A stretch of DNA of 64,000 nt from Diploptera punctata (GCA_030220185.1 JASPKZ010003844.1:5928501-5992500); one strand, 5' to 3'. Shown: positions 1 to 10,170, counted from the stretch's first letter. Notes: generated from the sequence alone by a model not told the origin. Made by a program: numbers and translations.

Positions 1-132
1 ACAACTATGTCTGCATCGCGCAATATTACGCCAATTCTCCTGTTCTTCCAGTTGAATTCTTTGGTAGACTCTATCAAATTCCTCTTCTCTGCGTATACCG
101 AAAACATGATCGAAGTCTTCAAGGTCCAACAT
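1..132 (-). CDS. Partial unrecognised transposon ORF (N-terminal 44 codons)
   Basis: Reading leftwards from ATG at 132-130, 44 codons stay open to the window edge. The product starts MLDLEDFDHVFGIRREEEFD and is rich in acidic and basic residues. The homologous frame in the second copy (2864-3065) starts MSDLEDFDHVFGIR and is interrupted by a stop, so this copy is the better preserved one. I do not recognise the family. By position it would be the first ORF of the Harbinger-like element. No domain, signal peptide or membrane segment is visible in the part present. Confidence 0.45.
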   Translation of the reverse strand, partial: MLDLEDFDHVFGIRREEEFDRVYQRIQLEEQENWRNIARCRHSC

Positions 133-356
133 CTTGGATAAAGCTGCAAAGGTTTCAAACTACATCAGTTACCATCGGTTCCCTTTGGGATTTTCACGAT
201 AAGTTTCTATCTTGAGCTATGATCTTAAGGTACCTCGTCAGGTAGCTTACAATTATTATCGCATGAATAGATTTCTGAGTAAGCAAAATGTATTTGGATA
301 AAACTTTCTCAGCAGAGAACGCCTTTTACTGTCTAATGCATTCAAACATTCGAGCC
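1..356 (-). mobile_element. PIF/Harbinger-like DNA element, copy A (cut by window edge)
   Basis: The reverse strand from 356 matches the left end of the element at 1840-3238: a GG(C/G)TCG start, the GCATTAGAC block, then an ATAATAATTG stretch and a short reading frame. A TAA triplet (357-359) directly abuts the end, which fits the 3-bp TTA/TAA duplication typical of Harbinger elements. The other end lies outside the window. The family call rests on TIR and TSD style, not on a recognised transposase. Confidence 0.5.
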
Positions 357-386
357 TAAGGAAAATATTGGTAGAAATACTTTAAA

Positions 387-835
387 ATGCCCCACTTTGA
401 TTATTGTGATACTCTTTTTACAGATTTAAATGCTATTTTCACTCGAATACTTCAACATGTTCATAATTATTGCGCATGTTTTGTTTGTGGTATTAGAAAA
501 TTTGATATTACTCCGTCCCTGGAACAATTATCATGGCTTCGTCTAAGAGAGTGTAGAACTGTCCATTCCCTATCTCTTCTCTATAAAATATTTAACATAT
601 CATCACCTAATTATTTATCACGCCGCTTCGTTAGATTCTCTGACACACATGATTTAGACACTCAATCAGCACATTGTACTTTATATCCCTCCTCATCACA
701 TGGTGTATTATTCATTATCTTTTACAGTTTCACTTTCCAGAACGTGGAATTCCCTTCCGCACTATGTCAGACTGTCAAACTATAACATTGTTCAAAAACA
801 AACTGAAGAGTTGTTTAATAACAAACTTATACACC
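387..835 (+). pseudogene. LINE-A reverse transcriptase C-terminus, frameshifted
   Basis: The frame opening MPHFDYCDTLFTDLNA continues through LEQLSWLRLRECRTVHSLSL and YLSRRFVRFSDTHDLDT, the usual conserved C-terminal tail that follows the reverse-transcriptase domain in this group of LINEs. Around 715-735 the frame shifts: the expected FTVSLSRTWNSLPHYVRLSN is in the next frame, and LFKNKLKSCLIT in a third. The catalytic domain is missing because of 5' truncation. A second copy, better preserved upstream, is on the reverse strand at 47857-48180. It is dead as a gene. Confidence 0.6.
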
Positions 836-856
836 TCACTGAGAGTATTCTTTTAA

Positions 857-1565
857 GGGAAGTGATGGGTGAAAAATTCACCATTTGAGATCAAAATTGG
901 CTTTTTTTTTTGTTTTTTGTACTAAAAAATAGCCTGTACTCTTGGATATGTTGGTAAAGCTTCAGAGACCTATGGCGCTTCTAAGCGCCCTAAATTACGC
1001 CAGAGTTAAAAGGCTGTGCCAGTTAAATACCTCCTGCATGCAAATCTTTAAACTTGTTTTTCCACACTTTTATTTTCACTGCATTTTTGTACATTCAAAA
1101 TTGAATGGAATTCAGAAATTTTGTCCTAGAATGTTCAAATTTTTACTGCATGTCCTAAAAACAATGGGTAACAAAGTAGTGCATGGATTTCATGATTGAA
1201 GTAGTATTTTAAGAAATAAAAAATATAATGTGTGCAACTATTATTTTTTTTGTAATTCCATGCATGAGGTACAACTTTTTTTTTCTCCCTTTGTATTCAC
1301 ATTATAAGAATTCTAATGCATGATGTTCTCTATAGATTTTAGGGGTATTGTAAAAAAATCAGACTTTACTAAAAATATTATGGAACCCATTTAATTACAA
1401 CATATGCAAATTTTTTAAAAATATAATATTTAATAACTCATAAAATAAATGTCTCACAAGAGTGAACTTAAACACATCATTATGTATCATGCAATGAATG
1501 TTTGCACAAAAAATCAAGTATCTAGCTAAAAAATGTGGAAAATAGAAATTTCACCCATCATCCCC
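857..1565. mobile_element. DNA element with about 20-bp TIRs inside LINE-A
   Basis: The left end GGGAAGTGATGGGTGAAAAA and the right end (read on the other strand) GGGGATGATGGGTGAAATTT are inverted repeats. The inside is AT-rich with no convincing ORF. No clear target duplication is visible, so the superfamily is unassigned. Confidence 0.5.
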
Positions 1566-1952
1566 TGTAACACTGATAATATTTTAATCTATTTTATGCA
1601 AATAGTATTTAGATTAACAAATATTTTCAATTGTTTGTTTTAAATATTATTTAACTGACAAATTAGTTCATTATATCTCATTATTTTACTTTTTTATGTA
1701 CATTAAATAGAGACAGTCTACCAAACAATTTAATTTACCTTGCTTGTGTACATTTTATTATTAGTTTTTGTTATTAACATTATTATATTATTGATCTTAA
1801 ATCTTATAGAAATTATGGTATTGATCAAATATTCATTTAGGGTCGTATCTATGAACGCATTAGACTGTAAAAGTTGTTCTCAGCTTGTACTCTGCTGATA
1901 AAGTTTCATCCAAAGACTTTTTGCATACTCAAAAATCTGTTATGCTATAATA

Positions 1953-2741
1953 CTTACTTACTTACTCACTGGCACTATCGAACCCGTAGGTTCATGGCTG
2001 CGCAGACATAAGCTCTCCATACATCCCTATCCCTATCACTGTATAATCTACTTCCCTCAAATCATAGTTGATGTTATTCTCCGACCTCATTCTTGGTCTA
2101 CCAACTGGGCGTTTTCCCTCTGGCTTTCCTACAAGAAGTCTCCATGCAAGTCTTTCATTCCCCACACGTGCAACATGTCCCGCCCATCGCAGTCTACGAG
2201 ACTTAACTGTTCTTATTATATCTGGCTTCCTATAAAGACCATGTAGTTCATTGTTATGTAGTCTTCTCCATTCATCTGTTTGTTCATCTCTCTTTGGTCC
2301 AAAAATTTTCCTAAGTACTTTATTCTCAAATACTTGTAATCTCCTTTCCTCTCTTAAAGTAAGAGTCCATGTTTCGCACCCATATAATATAACTGGTAGA
2401 ATAATAGTTTTATATATTTTTGGTTTAACATTTTTTGAAAGGAGTTGGGACATCAAGAGTTTCTGCAATGCATAATAGCATGCATTTCCAGAATTGAGCC
2501 TATGTTTAATTTCTTTGTGCAGCTCATTCCTATTTGTGATTATTGTTCCTAGGTATTTGAATTCAGCCACTTCCTCAAAATTTTCCTCATTTGTCATTAG
2601 CTGTCCATTTCCATTATTTAATGAATTTCTACGCGTGACCATATATTTAGTTTTATTGATATTTACTTCCAGTCCCAATTTCTTAGTGTTACTCAATAGT
2701 GTGTGCATGTTGTCCTTTAGTATCTCCTCGCTATCGGCCAA
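1953..2741 (-). mobile_element. LINE-R insertion with 16-bp target duplication
   Basis: CTGTTATGCTATAATA occurs at 1937-1952 and 2742-2757 as perfect direct repeats. Between them lies a 789-bp, 5'-truncated element on the reverse strand, whose 3' end reads GATAGTGCCAGTGAGTAAG. This is a clean target-primed insertion, and the perfect duplication with an open frame suggests it is recent. Confidence 0.9.
1992..2741 (-). CDS. LINE-R reverse transcriptase, C-terminal part, open frame
   Basis: About 249 codons remain open from the 5' truncation point to the stop. Visible blocks in order are LGLEVNINKTKYMVTRRN, then AEFKYLGTIITN, then ILPVILYGCETWTLTLREER, then SRRLRWAGHVARV and GKRPVGRPRMR. These are the post-YADD part of an RTE-like reverse transcriptase plus the basic C-terminal tail. 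The catalytic aspartates and the endonuclease lie in the missing 5' part, so the copy is inactive despite its intact frame. The same family recurs at least eight more times in this window. Confidence 0.8.
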   Translation of the reverse strand: MADSEEILKDNMHTLLSNTKKLGLEVNINKTKYMVTRRNSLNNGNGQLMTNEENFEEVAEFKYLGTIITNRNELHKEIKHRLNSGNACYYALQKLLMSQLLSKNVKPKIYKTIILPVILYGCETWTLTLREERRLQVFENKVLRKIFGPKRDEQTDEWRRLHNNELHGLYRKPDIIRTVKSRRLRWAGHVARVGNERLAWRLLVGKPEGKRPVGRPRMRSENNINYDLREVDYTVIGIGMYGELMSAQP

Positions 2742-2863
2742 CTGTTATGCTATAATAATTGTCGAAATTCCTAAGCTACCTGGCGAGGTGACTTTGCAGA
2801 GAACGAACCGTGAGCAACCTGATGGGAACTGATGTGCTTTGAAACCTTGCTGCTTTATCCAAG

Positions 2864-3065
2864 ATGTCGGACCTTGAAGACTTTGATCATGTTTTCGGTA
2901 TACGCGGAGAAGAGGATGTTTTCGGTATACGCGGAGAAGAGGAATTTGATAGAGTCTACTAAAGAATTCAACTGGAAGAACAGGAGAATCAGCGTAATAT
3001 CGCACGATGCAGACATCGTCGTATACAGTTTTATTTGCAGGACGCAAGCGTAAATGCATTCCTCT
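2864..3065 (+). pseudogene. Harbinger-like element ORF, broken second copy
   Basis: Starts MSDLEDFDHVFGIRGEE and is homologous to the reverse-strand frame at 1-132. It carries a direct 27-bp duplication (2890-2916 and 2917-2943) that repeats nine codons in frame, and then a TAA stop where copy A has CAA. After the stop, RIQLEEQENQRNIARCRHRR continues. The function is unknown. Confidence 0.5.
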
Positions 3066-3370
3066 AGCAGACAAAAATAACGGAAGCGGTTTTATCGCTG
3101 AGAATTCTGGGTAATTTCTTGCCAATATTACGAAAAAATACTTTCATGCATGACCAGTCAGCGACTTGCTAATTCGAACTTTGCACATTCTCACGGAAAA
3201 CTCAGCTCACCAGAGACTAATGTATTTGCATGCGGCCCTTAGTATTTAATATTAAAGTAAATTGTGATTGCTATATTCTAATGTAACATATGTTTGTCCA
3301 GATGAGTGGCATTATTATTATTATTATTAATACTATTACCTCAACTCCACCAGGCAAAATAAATAAATAA

Positions 3371-4252
3371 AATGAATGTTTAGGAACCATACTTGACCGT
3401 AGGTTGTGTAGGCCTATGTGTTTAGCTTGTAGTTTCTTGATATACTTTTTGGTTTCAAAACATTATAGAGAGCATAAAAAAATACTTATTTCCTTTTATT
3501 TCAACACTCATGTAATCATTGTCTGTCAGGATTATTCCCATATATTTAAAATCTCTCTTTCAAAAGTGATATATTCAATTTCTATTCCATTTACAAGCAG
3601 TAATTCATCTAATAATATTTACTAATGATATGTTGAAGTTTTCTGTTGAGAATGCAGTGTCATAATTAGGGCTAGAATTTTTATGACCTAAAATTTACAA
3701 AAAAATGCACTGTAACGTAAAAAATATGACAATATTATAATTATGTAATAATTTCAGTTGTAAAATCAAGTAGTAAATTACTTTATAACAATTAACTATT
3801 TATTTTAGAATAAAATGCAAATGAGAAGCAAACTATTTGAGGTTATAGCATTATTTTTATTTTATTAATAAAATCAGTAGCTACCTGCTTGTCGCGAGAT
3901 AATACATAAATATTTGATCAGGTATATATGTAAGGGAAAAATCCATACTGTGAATTGAAATTAAATAGGAGATGAAGAAAGTTTTGAGAAGAAACAAAAT
4001 TCTCAGAAATTTTTTAATTCAAATGAACATAGAAGAAAGAAATTGTATGATAAAAGTTATTTAATACTTTCCCATTCCTGATTCATAATCAAGAGGCAAT
4101 GCACTTACTTCTCATTAACAATTTAACAACCCTTCTACTAATTAAACTTAGAGTGAAAATATGACTGATATGACCAATATATTTCTATAATATGTTCTGT
4201 CGCATATAAATAGCCAAATATGCATAAATAAGACTTAACACAGTACTTTAAC
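3371..4252. other. No gene recognised
   Basis: AT-rich sequence without a supportable ORF, RNA gene or clear repeat family member. Short open frames here have no recognisable content. Confidence 0.5.
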
Positions 4253-4809
4253 TGAGGGGTCCAGTCAGATAAGGGGATAAGCCACACTTTCATGAAAAAT
4301 GAGATTACTACATTTTTGGAATGCAGTGCCATCTATCTTCGTAACCACAAATGGTTACACGTGTGGGTTGTACCATTGGGCAACTATGTTGTAATTTAAT
4401 TCAGTATGCTGATCATGTTTTCTCAAATTCCAGTGAGAGAATGGTATATCCCACAACTTCACATTTCGATCACTAGAGGGAAGGGTGATCAGCAGTGTTG
4501 ACAACACATGTAGTTTATAGCAAAATGTAACACATTGTTTTCAACAGTGTTTAGCAACTAGAATTACATATTGTTGTATTGTCGAGTTCGAAATTTAATT
4601 GTTGCTTACCATTTAAGTGAGTAACAAATCGCTTATGCTTTTAACTTAGAACTTTTCCGTTTGTTTTCATTAGCAGTTTTGCTAATGTGGTTTATCATTG
4701 TTTGCTGCACTGGCAAACTCATGTGCAGGACAAATATTACCTTTTTTCTTGTATTATGTTTTAGTCCATACTGGCCATTATGATGAAATTATACACTACT
4801 TGTGCCAGG

Positions 4810-5031
4810 TCACACATTTTTGCTAGTGACAGGGATTTTGGTGTCATAGAGAAGAAAGATAGAACTGACTATGTGTATACATCAGACCAATGATGTAATT
4901 TAATCAGTAAAGCAAGAGTAAAGAAGTCATTCAAAGTGATGAGTATGGAGATGCAAGACTTCAACAACTTATATAAACTGGCAGAACTATTAGCAAAAGT
5001 AAAACAAACGAAGGAATCCATGTTCACATGA
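4810..5031 (+). pseudogene. Transposon protein relic with DRDFGVIEKK block
   Basis: One frame reads ASDRDFGVIEKKDRTDYVY, then a TGA at 4891, then CNLISKARVKKSFKVMSMEM and DFNNLYKLAELLAK before another stop. The CDRDFG-IEK type block is familiar from proteins of interspersed insect DNA elements, but I cannot name the superfamily. It sits within the TIR element at 4253-6199 and is plausibly its decayed transposase. Confidence 0.4.
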
Positions 5032-5467
5032 AAGGTAGATAAAAGCTCTTAAGGTAGATAAAAATAAGCCAGGATGTCTACTTTTCAAGTACACTTACAA
5101 CTCGAGAGTTGGCAGGAAATAACGATTTTCAAAAAGGAACCTGGGAGGCACTGAAAAGTTAAGACTACACAAACTTGTAATGTCAATGATGATTTCTTGA
5201 AAAATTTGGAAATACTCTATCTACATGGCAGAAAAATTTACCAAAAGTATGCTGATATTATGTTTCCACTTCCTTTGTACCAGCCGTGTATCATCCGGTG
5301 TTTACAGCTCTACAATCTGATGATCAGAGAGGGAAGACGAATGTGACCTAGTGTGATAATGGACTTCAGCATCTCATTTAGATCTTCAACCATATATAAA
5401 TATTATATACTATGATGATCTTGAAGAAGATTTTCGGGCTGTAGGCCGTGGTCGTGAGGCTTGTAGT

Positions 5468-5512
5468 TCCCCGACGTTTCGCCAGAGACTGCATCTGGCA
5501 TCCTCAAGGGTT
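5468..5512 (-). ncRNA. Hammerhead-like motif, degenerate core
   Basis: On the reverse strand: TTGAGGA (5507-5501; C3 replaced by U), one unpaired U, helix II GCCAGA/TCTGGC, then GAAACGTC (5480-5473). GAAACGTC gives a 2-bp helix III and a cleavage-type C. The arrangement matches the other motifs of the window. C3 is an essential core base in known hammerheads, so this copy is probably inactive. Confidence 0.45.
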
Positions 5513-5575
5513 GTCTTGAGACTGGCAATTCTGTCCGCTGTCTGTCTTATTTATACGTTCACCGCGATGTGTTCG

Positions 5576-5743
5576 TAAGTTGTATCTGCCTTCTGATTGG
5601 TCAGCGGTGAGGACTTCCATTGCTCCAATGAGATTGCTGTTTGATGGTCTAGTCGACTGTACGTTATATCTGTCTTCTGATTGGTCAGCGGTAGGGACTT
5701 CAATTATTCCACTGAGATTGCTGTTTGATTGTCTAGTCAACTG
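5576..5743. repeat. 84-bp tandem repeat, two units
   Basis: Units at about 5576-5659 and 5660-5743 share CTTCTGATTGGTCAGCGGT and GAGATTGCTGTTTGATGGTC with a few substitutions. They lie in the loop of the fold-back element. Confidence 0.75.
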
Positions 5744-6337
5744 TGCTTGTAGAGGTTTACATTTTGCATTTTTTAGAACCGGTATCCATACTTTGTTGAC
5801 TTTTAATGATTCTTCTTTTCTGTTGAAACTACAGCCCGAAAATCTTCTTCAAGATCATCATAGCAACTCCGGCCGTGAAAGTCTACGTGAATACATTATA
5901 TACTATGTTTATAAGTTCTGTTTCTACAAATGAACAAAGAAACTCATAAATTAAGAAGTGTATTCTGTATTGCAAGAAAAACAAAGTTCATTGCTCTATA
6001 TTGGCAGTAACTTTATCTTCTATACAAAAGTAAAACAGAAAAGAGAATTATTTTCTATAATACTATATACCACCCTTAATCAAATAAAAATGTTTGTAGC
6101 ATAAGTTTATAGGCAAATTTCTTTTATAAATTGACTATTTACTTGTTATCTTCATTAGAAGTTCATGTGGCTTATCCCCTTATCTGACTGAACCCCTCAA
6201 TTCGATTAGTTTTTGTATAAAAATAATTTATGTATATTTAAGAAACATATCACTCTCGCCAAAAAATATATGCTATATCATAAAAATCCTTCCCATAGTC
6301 ATAATGATGAACTTACGTAAAATTCATCATAGGTGTT

Positions 6338-6480
6338 AGGCTACATGATCTTTATAGGAAACCAGATATGTAAAAGTTCAATAATAGAGACAGTAAGTCT
6401 CATAGACAGCGATGGGCTGGACAATTGGCACAAATGGGGCATGGAAGCTTCTTGTAGGAAAACCAGAGGGAAAGCACATC
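6338..6480 (+). mobile_element. LINE-R fragment
   Basis: Matches the segment of LINE-R that encodes LYRKPDI...SRRLRWAGH...GKPEGK (for example 2130-2250 complement). It ends abruptly at GGGAAAGCAC. Confidence 0.6.
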
Positions 6481-6683
6481 ATAGTCTTCTTTCTTTAGCA
6501 AGGAAGTTTAACTCATACATTTTCCTGATTTTTAAACAGCAATATGCATTGTTATAGTTCATTTTTTTGTTTCACTTTGAGAAAATGGGATATTTTTTTT
6601 GTGACCATTCTTGTATTTTGCCTTTGCTACTTGAAGTGTTTGGAGTTATGAAGACTCGCATTATTATCCATAATATTATACCT

Positions 6684-6747
6684 TTCTGTCCACTGCTGTG
6701 TTCTCGAGGTAGCGTGCTGCCTTGAGACAACCTGGGGAATTTACAAA
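6684..6747 (+). mobile_element. SINE-1 fragment with internal deletion
   Basis: Begins with the tRNA-like A-box region of SINE-1 (GTAGCGTGCTGCCTTG) and jumps to the family's 3' end (ACAACCTGGGGAATTTAC), missing the B box and body. Confidence 0.5.
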
Positions 6748-6769
6748 AAAAAATATTATACCTTCTTCA

Positions 6770-7605
6770 TTTAAAAGATATCAAATCTTTAGAGGATGAA
6801 GAAGGTCTACAACTCAATGCTCTTGGTTTATGCTGATGATGTTACATTATTAAGTTTAAATACTAAGGGCCAATACAATACTCTCTATTGAGTAACACTA
6901 AGAAATTGGGATTGGAAGTAAACATCAATCAAACTAAATATATGTTCACACATAGAAATGCATTATATAATGGAAATGGACAGTTAATAACAAATGGGGG
7001 AGTTCTGGAGAAGTTCAAATATCTAGGAACAATTACAAGTGCACAAGGAAATTAAACATGGGCTCGATTCTGGAAATGCATGCTATTATGCATTACAGGG
7101 AGTCTTGTCATCCCAATTTCACTCGAAAAGCATTAAACTGAAAATATATAAATATGTTATTCTCCCAGTGATATGGATGTAAAACATGGAATCTTACTTT
7201 AAGGGAGGAGAAAAGATTACAAGTTTTTGAGAAAGGTTCTTAGGAAAATCTTCGGACCAAAGAGAGATAAATTGACAGGAAAATGGAGAAGTCTATTTAA
7301 CAATGAACTATAGGATCATTATAGGAAACCAGATATAATAAGAACACCTAAGTCTTGTAGACTGATGGGCAGGACATGTGACATGAGTGGGAAATGAAAG
7401 AGGGGCATTGAAGCTTCTTGTAGAAAAATCAGAGTGAAAATGTCCAGTTGGCAGACCAAGAAATAGGTGGGAGAATAACATTAACCATGCTTTGAGAGAA
7501 GTAGATTATACAGGGATGTTTGGAAAATGTTAACTCAAGATAGGGAGAGCTTATGTCTGTACAAATGTGAAGTTCCGGATTTAATAGTGCCATGACTAAA
7601 AGAGT
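6770..7605 (+). pseudogene. LINE-R reverse transcriptase relic
   Basis: Starts near LVYADDVTLLS, the YADD catalytic box (about 6825-6855). It runs through the LGLEVNINQTKYM equivalent, YLGTITSAQGN, the CETWNLTLREE equivalent and GRPRNRWENNI to the AGTGCCATGA end. Several indels break the frame. It begins about 25 bp after a SINE-1 fragment. Confidence 0.65.
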
Positions 7606-7814
7606 ACTTATTCATACTTCTATTCATTCTTATCTTTAGAAGTTGAGTCATTTTGTAATGATTTTTATATCAGACATTTAACATACAATTGCTGAGCAAG
7701 CATAGTAGTGTAAAGATAACCTGTTCAAAGAAACTAATGCTCAGTGAAAAAATAAGAAATGCATTACTTTTGTTTTAAGAACTTATATTACTAGCTATTT
7801 ATGTTCATCTTTAG

Positions 7815-8425
7815 AATATAATGGATATGGATAGTTAATGACAAATAAGGGATTTAGAAGTGTTTGAATTCAGACACCTAGGAACAATAATTACAAACAG
7901 AAATGAAGTTTATAAGAAATTAAACATCTCAATTCTGCAAATGCATGCTTTTGTCATCCCAACTTCTCTCGAAAAATGTTAAACTGTAAATATATAAAAC
8001 TGTTGTTCTCCCAGTTCTATTATATGAATGCGAAACATGAACTCTTACTTTAAGTAGGGAAAAAGATTACAAGTATTTGAGGATAAAGTTCTTAGGAAAA
8101 TTGTTGGACCAAAGAGGGATTAACAGATGATGAATGGAGAAAACTACATAAGTGAGGTGCACAGTCTTTATAGGAATACAGATATAATAAGAACAGTTAC
8201 GACTCATAGACTGCAATGGGGAATGAAAGTGGTGCATGGAAGCTTCTTGTAGGAAAACCCCTAGTTGATAGACCAAGATTAAGGTGGGAGAAAAACAATC
8301 ATGATTTGAGGGAAGTAGATTATGGGGATGACTGGACAATATTAGTTCAGGATAGGGATGTGTGGAGAGCTTATGTTTGTTCAGCCATGAACTTCAGGTT
8401 CAATAGTGCCAGTGAGTTAGTTGCT
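7815..8425 (+). pseudogene. LINE-R 3' relic
   Basis: A further copy, starting at the NGNGQLMTN equivalent and ending with the family 3' end TTCAATAGTGCCAGTGAGTT. The last part keeps an open frame reading WKLLVGKPLVDRPRLRWEKN, then NHDLREVDYGDDW. Frameshifts remove any function. Confidence 0.65.
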
Positions 8426-8544
8426 GGAAGCACTATAAGAAGTAAAGTCAGTAAACATACAATACAAATCCATTTTTGTATGCCATATTTTAAAACCAAA
8501 TTTCAAGAAATTAGTACCGGGTGATCTTAAACTACAAATTTATA

Positions 8545-9188
8545 CATAGTTAAATATGGGAAATAACATTGAGTTTCTTAATTCGTAAATTAATGAGTCA
8601 TTTTTTCACATCTTACTTTGTTTCTTTAAACATAGGAACTAGTTTTCAAGAGAAAGATCTCTCTCATTTTTAATCGACATTATGACTACTGGATTTTCGT
8701 TGGAATCTCCATCAATAACGTTGCCATCTGGTGTTGATTTGAACTTTGAGATGAAATCATGTTCATCAGGAATCTCGAAATTCATGGATCTAAATTTGTT
8801 CTTCTGAATATATATCTTCTCCCAAATTGTCAATTCTAAAGGTTTTTCCAAATGTTTTAAAAGTTTATTGGAGTATCATAAAATTGAGAAAGAAGCCCAA
8901 CTTTTAAAACATTTGGAAAAACCTTTAGAATTGACAATTTGGGAGAAGATATATATTCAGAAGAACAAATTTAGATCCATGAATTTCAAGATTCCTAATG
9001 AACGTGACCTCATCTCAAAGTTCATCAAATCAGCACCAGATGGCAACGTTATTGATGGAGATTCCAACGAAAATCCAGTAGTCATAATGTCGGTTAAAAA
9101 TGAGAGAGATCCTTCTTTTGAAAACTAGTTCCCGTGTTTAAAGAAACATAAAACATGAGGTAAGCTGTGAAAAAATTACTCATTAATT
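8545..9188 (-). mobile_element. PLE-derived fold-back insertion with 12-bp target duplication
   Basis: TACAAATTTATA at 8533-8544 and 9189-9200 flanks the element. Two head-to-head copies of a PLE 3' coding end meet near 8860. Each arm encodes LTIWEKIYIQKNKFRSMNF and DGNVIDGDSNENPVVIM, the segment downstream of the GIY-YIG domain. A one-sided tail (GGGAAATAACATTGAG, 8559-8574) marks the orientation. Outer arm ends read CATTAATTTAC and its inverse. Confidence 0.8.
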
Positions 9189-9477
9189 TACAAATTTATA
9201 GATTAAACAAACTTTTAACTGAGAAGAAAAATTGGCAAGAACACAAAACAAGAATCACTCACAGTTGATGATTGATTTACCAGCTCACCGGAAGGAGTGA
9301 TATTGATTGGGTGACAAATAAGATGACGATTTAGTGAGTGCAATGTACCTGAACACCCAAACCATGATGATGATTAAACATATGCTCAACTTAGAAAATG
9401 CATGCAATTATGCATTACAGGGACTCTTGTGATCTTAACTCTTCTAAAAATATATAAAACTGTTCTTCCGTTTAAAC

Positions 9478-9836
9478 TTTTTTTTATTCAGTGCTAGTTT
9501 GTCATATTGACATTTCTGGTATTCTCTCCTGGCATTGTAACCCACTTCAGAGGTTTGGGCACCTGGAAGGCAGGGTTACGCTGTCCCAGTGACATGATGG
9601 TAATGTGTCAGGAAAGGTCTTAAAACTAAACTTAATCTAATGAAATGCTTATGATGATGATGGCCAGATGATATTCAGGGACCGTTTCAGCTTTAAAGCT
9701 TCCTGACATTTGTCTTATAGGTGATGGAAAAAACCTCACCCAGGAAATTTGTCCCGACCAGGTATCGGACAAGGGCCTGCTGTGTCAAGGCAGCCTTCTA
9801 TCTCAAGACCACAGTGGTGGACTATAAGATTACAAA
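9478..9836 (-). mobile_element. SINE-1 (long subfamily)
   Basis: Reverse-strand copy, with the tRNA-like head near 9780-9830 and the body containing CCTGACATTTGTCTTATAGG and AACCCACTTCAGAGGTTTGG. The B box is damaged. Confidence 0.7.
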
Positions 9837-9965
9837 AATCTAGTCTTTTACTTAAAGAGAAGAGAAAGTTTATGAGAATTTAGAAAAAAATAAGGAATTT
9901 TTTGGAGCAAAGAGACAAACGGGCAGGTGAATGGTGAAAACTACAACTACATAGCAATGACTTAA

Positions 9966-10170
9966 TTGATTCCTGTTTGGTTCATCTTCCTGGCTATGTG
10001 GCCGTAGTCTGGTTTTCTTGAAACTCTACGTTTTGTCTACTACTATATAGACATCTTCAGGAGATTCTGCATGCTTTCTGTGAACTCTTCAACAGTCGGC
10101 TGCAGATTCAAGTTTTAAAAAAACTGGACGATGACCATTTAGCCTAGAAGATGAACCAAACAGGAATCAA
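9966..10170. repeat. Fold-back element with 24-bp perfect arms
   Basis: TTGATTCCTGTTTGGTTCATCTTC at 9966-9989 is exactly inverted at 10147-10170. The adjacent GGCCGTGAAA also occurs at the end of the fold-back near 5871, suggesting the same class. It is inserted within a LINE-R copy. Confidence 0.7.

Larger units (their letters stand above)
1840..3238 (+). mobile_element. PIF/Harbinger-like DNA element, copy B
   Basis: TTA at 1837-1839 and again at 3239-3241 flank the element. The ends GGGTCGTATC... and (complement) GGGCCGCATGC..., both followed by a CATTAG motif, form imperfect TIRs of about 23 bp. It interrupts the LINE-A 3' UTR exactly, and it is itself interrupted by a LINE-R copy at 1953-2741. 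A 3-bp TTA duplication with GGG-type ends is the Harbinger habit; no transposase is visible. Confidence 0.6.
366..3370 (+). mobile_element. LINE-A, 5'-truncated, split by two DNA elements
   Basis: Segments 366-856, 1566-1839 and 3239-3370 read as one non-LTR retrotransposon 3' end: reverse-transcriptase C-terminus, 3' UTR, then an AAATAAATAAAAT tail. The 3' UTR matches 23041-23290 and the complement of 47340-47800 in the same order, which shows that 857-1565 and 1840-3238 are later insertions. The clade is CR1- or Jockey-like by the style of the protein; not certain. Confidence 0.65.
5410..5865. repeat. Fold-back element with internal 84-bp tandem repeat
   Basis: The stretch 5411-5444 (ATGATGATCTTGAAGAAGAT... 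to GGGCTGTAG) is repeated inverted at 5829-5863. Just inside the left arm, on the reverse strand, is a hammerhead-like core (5468-5512). The loop carries two copies of an 84-bp unit. Confidence 0.65.
4253..6199. mobile_element. 1.9-kb DNA element with about 33-bp TIRs
   Basis: The left end TGAGGGGTCCAGTCAGATAA (from 4253) and the complement of the right end, TGAGGGGTTCAGTCAGATAA (ending 6199), continue in parallel through GGGGATAAGCCACA. That gives about 33 inverted bases with one mismatch. The inside holds a broken protein relic (4810-5031) and an independent fold-back (5410-5865). No target duplication is obvious. Confidence 0.65.

Noticed and set aside
3288..3335. Separate SINE suggested by (ATT)n at 3311-3330
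   Set aside because: The flanking sequence matches the LINE-A 3' UTR before and after, so the run is internal to LINE-A.
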